Positions 58,653 to 60,554 of a stretch of 60,554 nucleotides of DNA are shown piece after piece. The stretch is from Gammaproteobacteria bacterium. Lineage in GTDB: Bacteria; Pseudomonadota; Gammaproteobacteria; Steroidobacterales; GCA-2729495. Below the pieces are notes generated by a model, which was not told the origin of the DNA, did not search any database, and saw only the letters and a list, made by a program, of their open reading frames with translations. The number at the start of each line of letters is the position of its first letter. Position 1 is the stretch's first letter. The stretch spans positions 1 through 60,554 of the forward strand of contig JAHDYM010000008.1 in the NCBI GenBank assembly GCA_023383705.1. Reading direction: 5' to 3'. Position numbers and translations under genes: made by a program.

Positions 58653-60554
58653 TCACAGCATTTCCAGCCTGGCGTAGGACATCACCAGCCACTTGGCTCC
58701 GGCCTGCTCGAAATTGACCTGGATGCGGGCGTGTGCACCGGCGCCCTCGAAGCCCAGTACCACGCCATCGCCGAAGCTGCCGTGGCGTACCCGCTGGCCG
58801 AGGCGGATGCCAAAGCCCTGGTCGGCCGGTGGCAGGCTGCCGCGCTCGTAACGCGGTTGCGTGACGTGCATCCGTGGCCGGACTTCCTCGATCAGCCGCG
58901 CCGGGATCTCGCTGATGAAGCGCGAAGCCTGGCGAAAACTGTCCATGCCGTGCAGGCGCCGCTGCTCGGCGTGGGTCAGGTACAACTCGCTCATGGCCCG
59001 GGTGATGCCCACGTAACAGAGCCGGCGCTCCTCCTCCAGCCCGTCGCCGTCGTTCAGTGAACGCTGGTGCGGGAACAGCCCGTCCTCGAGGCCGGTCAGG
59101 AACACCACCGGAAATTCGAGACCCTTGGCCGAGTGCAGCGTCATCAGCTGGACGCAATCTGCACCGTTGTCGGCCTGCACATCCCCGGACTCCAGCGCGG
59201 CATGGGACAGGAAATCCAGCAGCGGTGGCAGGCTGGCATCGTCCTCCGCTGGCGCCTCGCCGGTCTGGCGTCCATCGGTTTCAAAGCTGCGGGCCGCACT
59301 CACCAGTTCGTCGAGGTTCTCCAGCCGGCCTTCCGCACGGTCACGGGGTTCCTTCTTGTAGTGGGCGATGATGCCGCTGCGCTGGATCACGTGATCCACC
59401 TGCTCGTGCAGGGCCAGGTCCGCGGTGTCCCTGGCCATGCCCTCGATGAGCATCAGAAAAGCCATGATGGCGCGTCCGCCGCGTCCGTTGGCATCGCCGC
59501 TGGCGACGATCTGCGCGGCGCGCCACATGGAGGTGGCGTTGCCCCGCGCGTACTCGCGGATGGTGTCGACCGAGCGGGCACCGATGCCGCGCGTCGGCAC
59601 GTTGACCACCCGCTCGAAGGAGGCATCGTCGTCATGGTTGGCGAGCAGGCGCAGGTAGGCCAGTGCGTCCTTGATTTCCGCGCGCTCGAAGAAGCGCTGG
59701 CCACCGTAGACGCGGTAGGGCATGCCGACCCGCATGAGCATTTCTTCGAAGCTGCGTGACTGCGCGTTCGAGCGGTACAACACCGCGATCTCGCTGCGTG
59801 CGCTGCCCTGCTGGACGCGGTCCTGGATCCGGCCGACGACGAACTCCGCCTCATCCCGTTCGTTGTAGGCGCGGTACAGGCGGATCGGTGTGCCCTCGCT
59901 GCCGGCGGTCCAGAGTTCCTTGCCGAGCCGGCCGGTGTTGTGGGCGATGATCGCGTTGGCTGCGTTGAGTATGGTCTTCGTCGAGCGGTAATTCTGTTCG
60001 AGCTTGATGACCCGCGCCGCCGGGAAATCACGCTGGAAGCGGTGCATGTGCTCCTGGCGCGCACCGCGCCAGCGGTAGATGGACTGGTCGTCGTCGCCCA
60101 CCGCAAAGGGAATGCCGGTGGTTCCGGTCAGCAGCCGCAGCCAGGCGTACTGGATGGTATTGGTGTCCTGGAACTCGTCGACCAGCACGTGCTGGAAACG
60201 CCGCCGGTACTGCTCGAGGATGGCCGGGTTGTTCTTCCACAACTCGAAGGCCCTGAGCAGGAGTTCGGCGAAGTCGACCACGCCGGCCTTGTCGCAGGCC
60301 TCTTCATAAAGCCGGTACAGATGGATCAGCTGCCGGCGACTGGTGTCGCCGTTGTCGCTGAGCTGGGCCGGCCGCAGTCCCTCATCCTTGTGGTGGTTGA
60401 TGAACCACTGGATCTCGCGCGGCACCCAGGTGGTCTCGTCCAGGTCCAGGCCCTTAATCAGCCGGCGAATCACCCGCTGCTGGTCCTCGGCATCGAGGAT
60501 CTGGAAGGATTCGACCAGCCCCGCCTCGCGCCAGTGCCGGCGCAGCAGGCGATG
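58653..60554 (-). CDS. uvrD: DNA helicase II UvrD, 5' end outside the window
   Basis: The C-terminal 633 residues of a superfamily 1 3'-5' helicase used in excision and mismatch repair. Motifs: LVDEFQDTN (II), VGDDDQSIYRWRGA (III), EQNYRST (IV), MTLHSAKGLEFPVVFL (V) and CYVGITRAM (VI). The end GQRVRHGSFGDGVVLGFEGA favours UvrD over Rep or PcrA. The frame stays open to the window edge with QILDAEDQQR; about 90 residues with Walker A are missing. Confidence 0.94.
   Translation of the reverse strand, partial: HRLLRRHWREAGLVESFQILDAEDQQRVIRRLIKGLDLDETTWVPREIQWFINHHKDEGLRPAQLSDNGDTSRRQLIHLYRLYEEACDKAGVVDFAELLLRAFELWKNNPAILEQYRRRFQHVLVDEFQDTNTIQYAWLRLLTGTTGIPFAVGDDDQSIYRWRGARQEHMHRFQRDFPAARVIKLEQNYRSTKTILNAANAIIAHNTGRLGKELWTAGSEGTPIRLYRAYNERDEAEFVVGRIQDRVQQGSARSEIAVLYRSNAQSRSFEEMLMRVGMPYRVYGGQRFFERAEIKDALAYLRLLANHDDDASFERVVNVPTRGIGARSVDTIREYARGNATSMWRAAQIVASGDANGRGGRAIMAFLMLIEGMARDTADLALHEQVDHVIQRSGIIAHYKKEPRDRAEGRLENLDELVSAARSFETDGRQTGEAPAEDDASLPPLLDFLSHAALESGDVQADNGADCVQLMTLHSAKGLEFPVVFLTGLEDGLFPHQRSLNDGDGLEEERRLCYVGITRAMSELYLTHAEQRRLHGMDSFRQASRFISEIPARLIEEVRPRMHVTQPRYERGSLPPADQGFGIRLGQRVRHGSFGDGVVLGFEGAGAHARIQVNFEQAGAKWLVMSYARLEML

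Noticed and set aside
56430..59060. 876-codon open frame on the plus strand
   Set aside because: It is antisense to trkH, trkA and uvrD, all with clear motifs; its product has no domain and the open frame comes from high third-position GC.

Overview
The window is a GC-rich proteobacterial chromosome segment carrying an integrated conjugative element of about 47.8 kb (roughly 2169-49994). Host genes lie on both sides. On the left, all on the minus strand, are dtd, tatA, tatB, tatC and the start of a POT-family peptide transporter. On the right are a dipeptide/oligopeptide ABC transporter operon (binding lipoprotein, two permeases, two ATPases), trkH, trkA and uvrD. The host genes look gammaproteobacterial, but I cannot name a genus from them.

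The element has the gene content of the Tn4371 family: a tyrosine integrase at the left end, a RadC-like protein, DUF932, ParB-like, DUF736, XRE, DUF2958, DUF2285 and AlpA-like proteins, RepA, ParA, DUF2840, TraF, a VirD2/DUF3363-type relaxase, a LysR regulator, TraG, TrbBCDEJKLFGI and a DUF2274 protein. Its attachment site lies inside the 5' end of dtd. Codons 1-8 of dtd sit at the right end (50016-49993) and the remaining 140 codons at the left end (2173-1751). Joining them rebuilds a 148-residue Dtd.

Cargo sits at several points of the backbone. (1) A DUF1016/PDDEXK nuclease gene overlaps the integrase gene. (2) An arsenic/chromate block (arsR, arsC, acr3, arsC, arsH, chrA; 4779-10231) lies between two 70-bp direct repeats. 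The glutaredoxin-type arsC in it is cut by an IS3-family element just after its catalytic cysteine codon; the upstream LMWP-type arsC is intact. (3) An AAA_13-type ATPase gene (RloC/PrrC-like, possible phage defence) is cut by an IS256-family element. (4) A composite block at 14870-21763 holds tetA(C)/tetR(C) in pSC101/pBR322-like sequence, an IS200/IS605 element with tnpA and tnpB, and an IncQ plasmid remnant (truncated repC, repA, pemK, pemI, end of repB). This resembles, from memory, the pRAS3-like tet(C) islands of Chlamydia suis. (5) A headless SMR efflux gene, an SDR oxidoreductase and a secreted NTF2-like protein sit where the relaxase 3' end should be.

How it works together: Int recombines at dtd. 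RepA, three 18-bp iterons just downstream of it (29753-29817), ParA and the ParB-like protein probably support replication and partition of the excised form. Relaxase, TraG and the Trb channel move DNA, with a run of ATGA overlaps coupling translation. PemIK may add post-segregational stability. The cargo gives tetracycline resistance, arsenite/arsenate resistance and possibly chromate resistance, and points to a wastewater, aquaculture or industrial setting (inference). I saw no tRNA, rRNA or CRISPR array.
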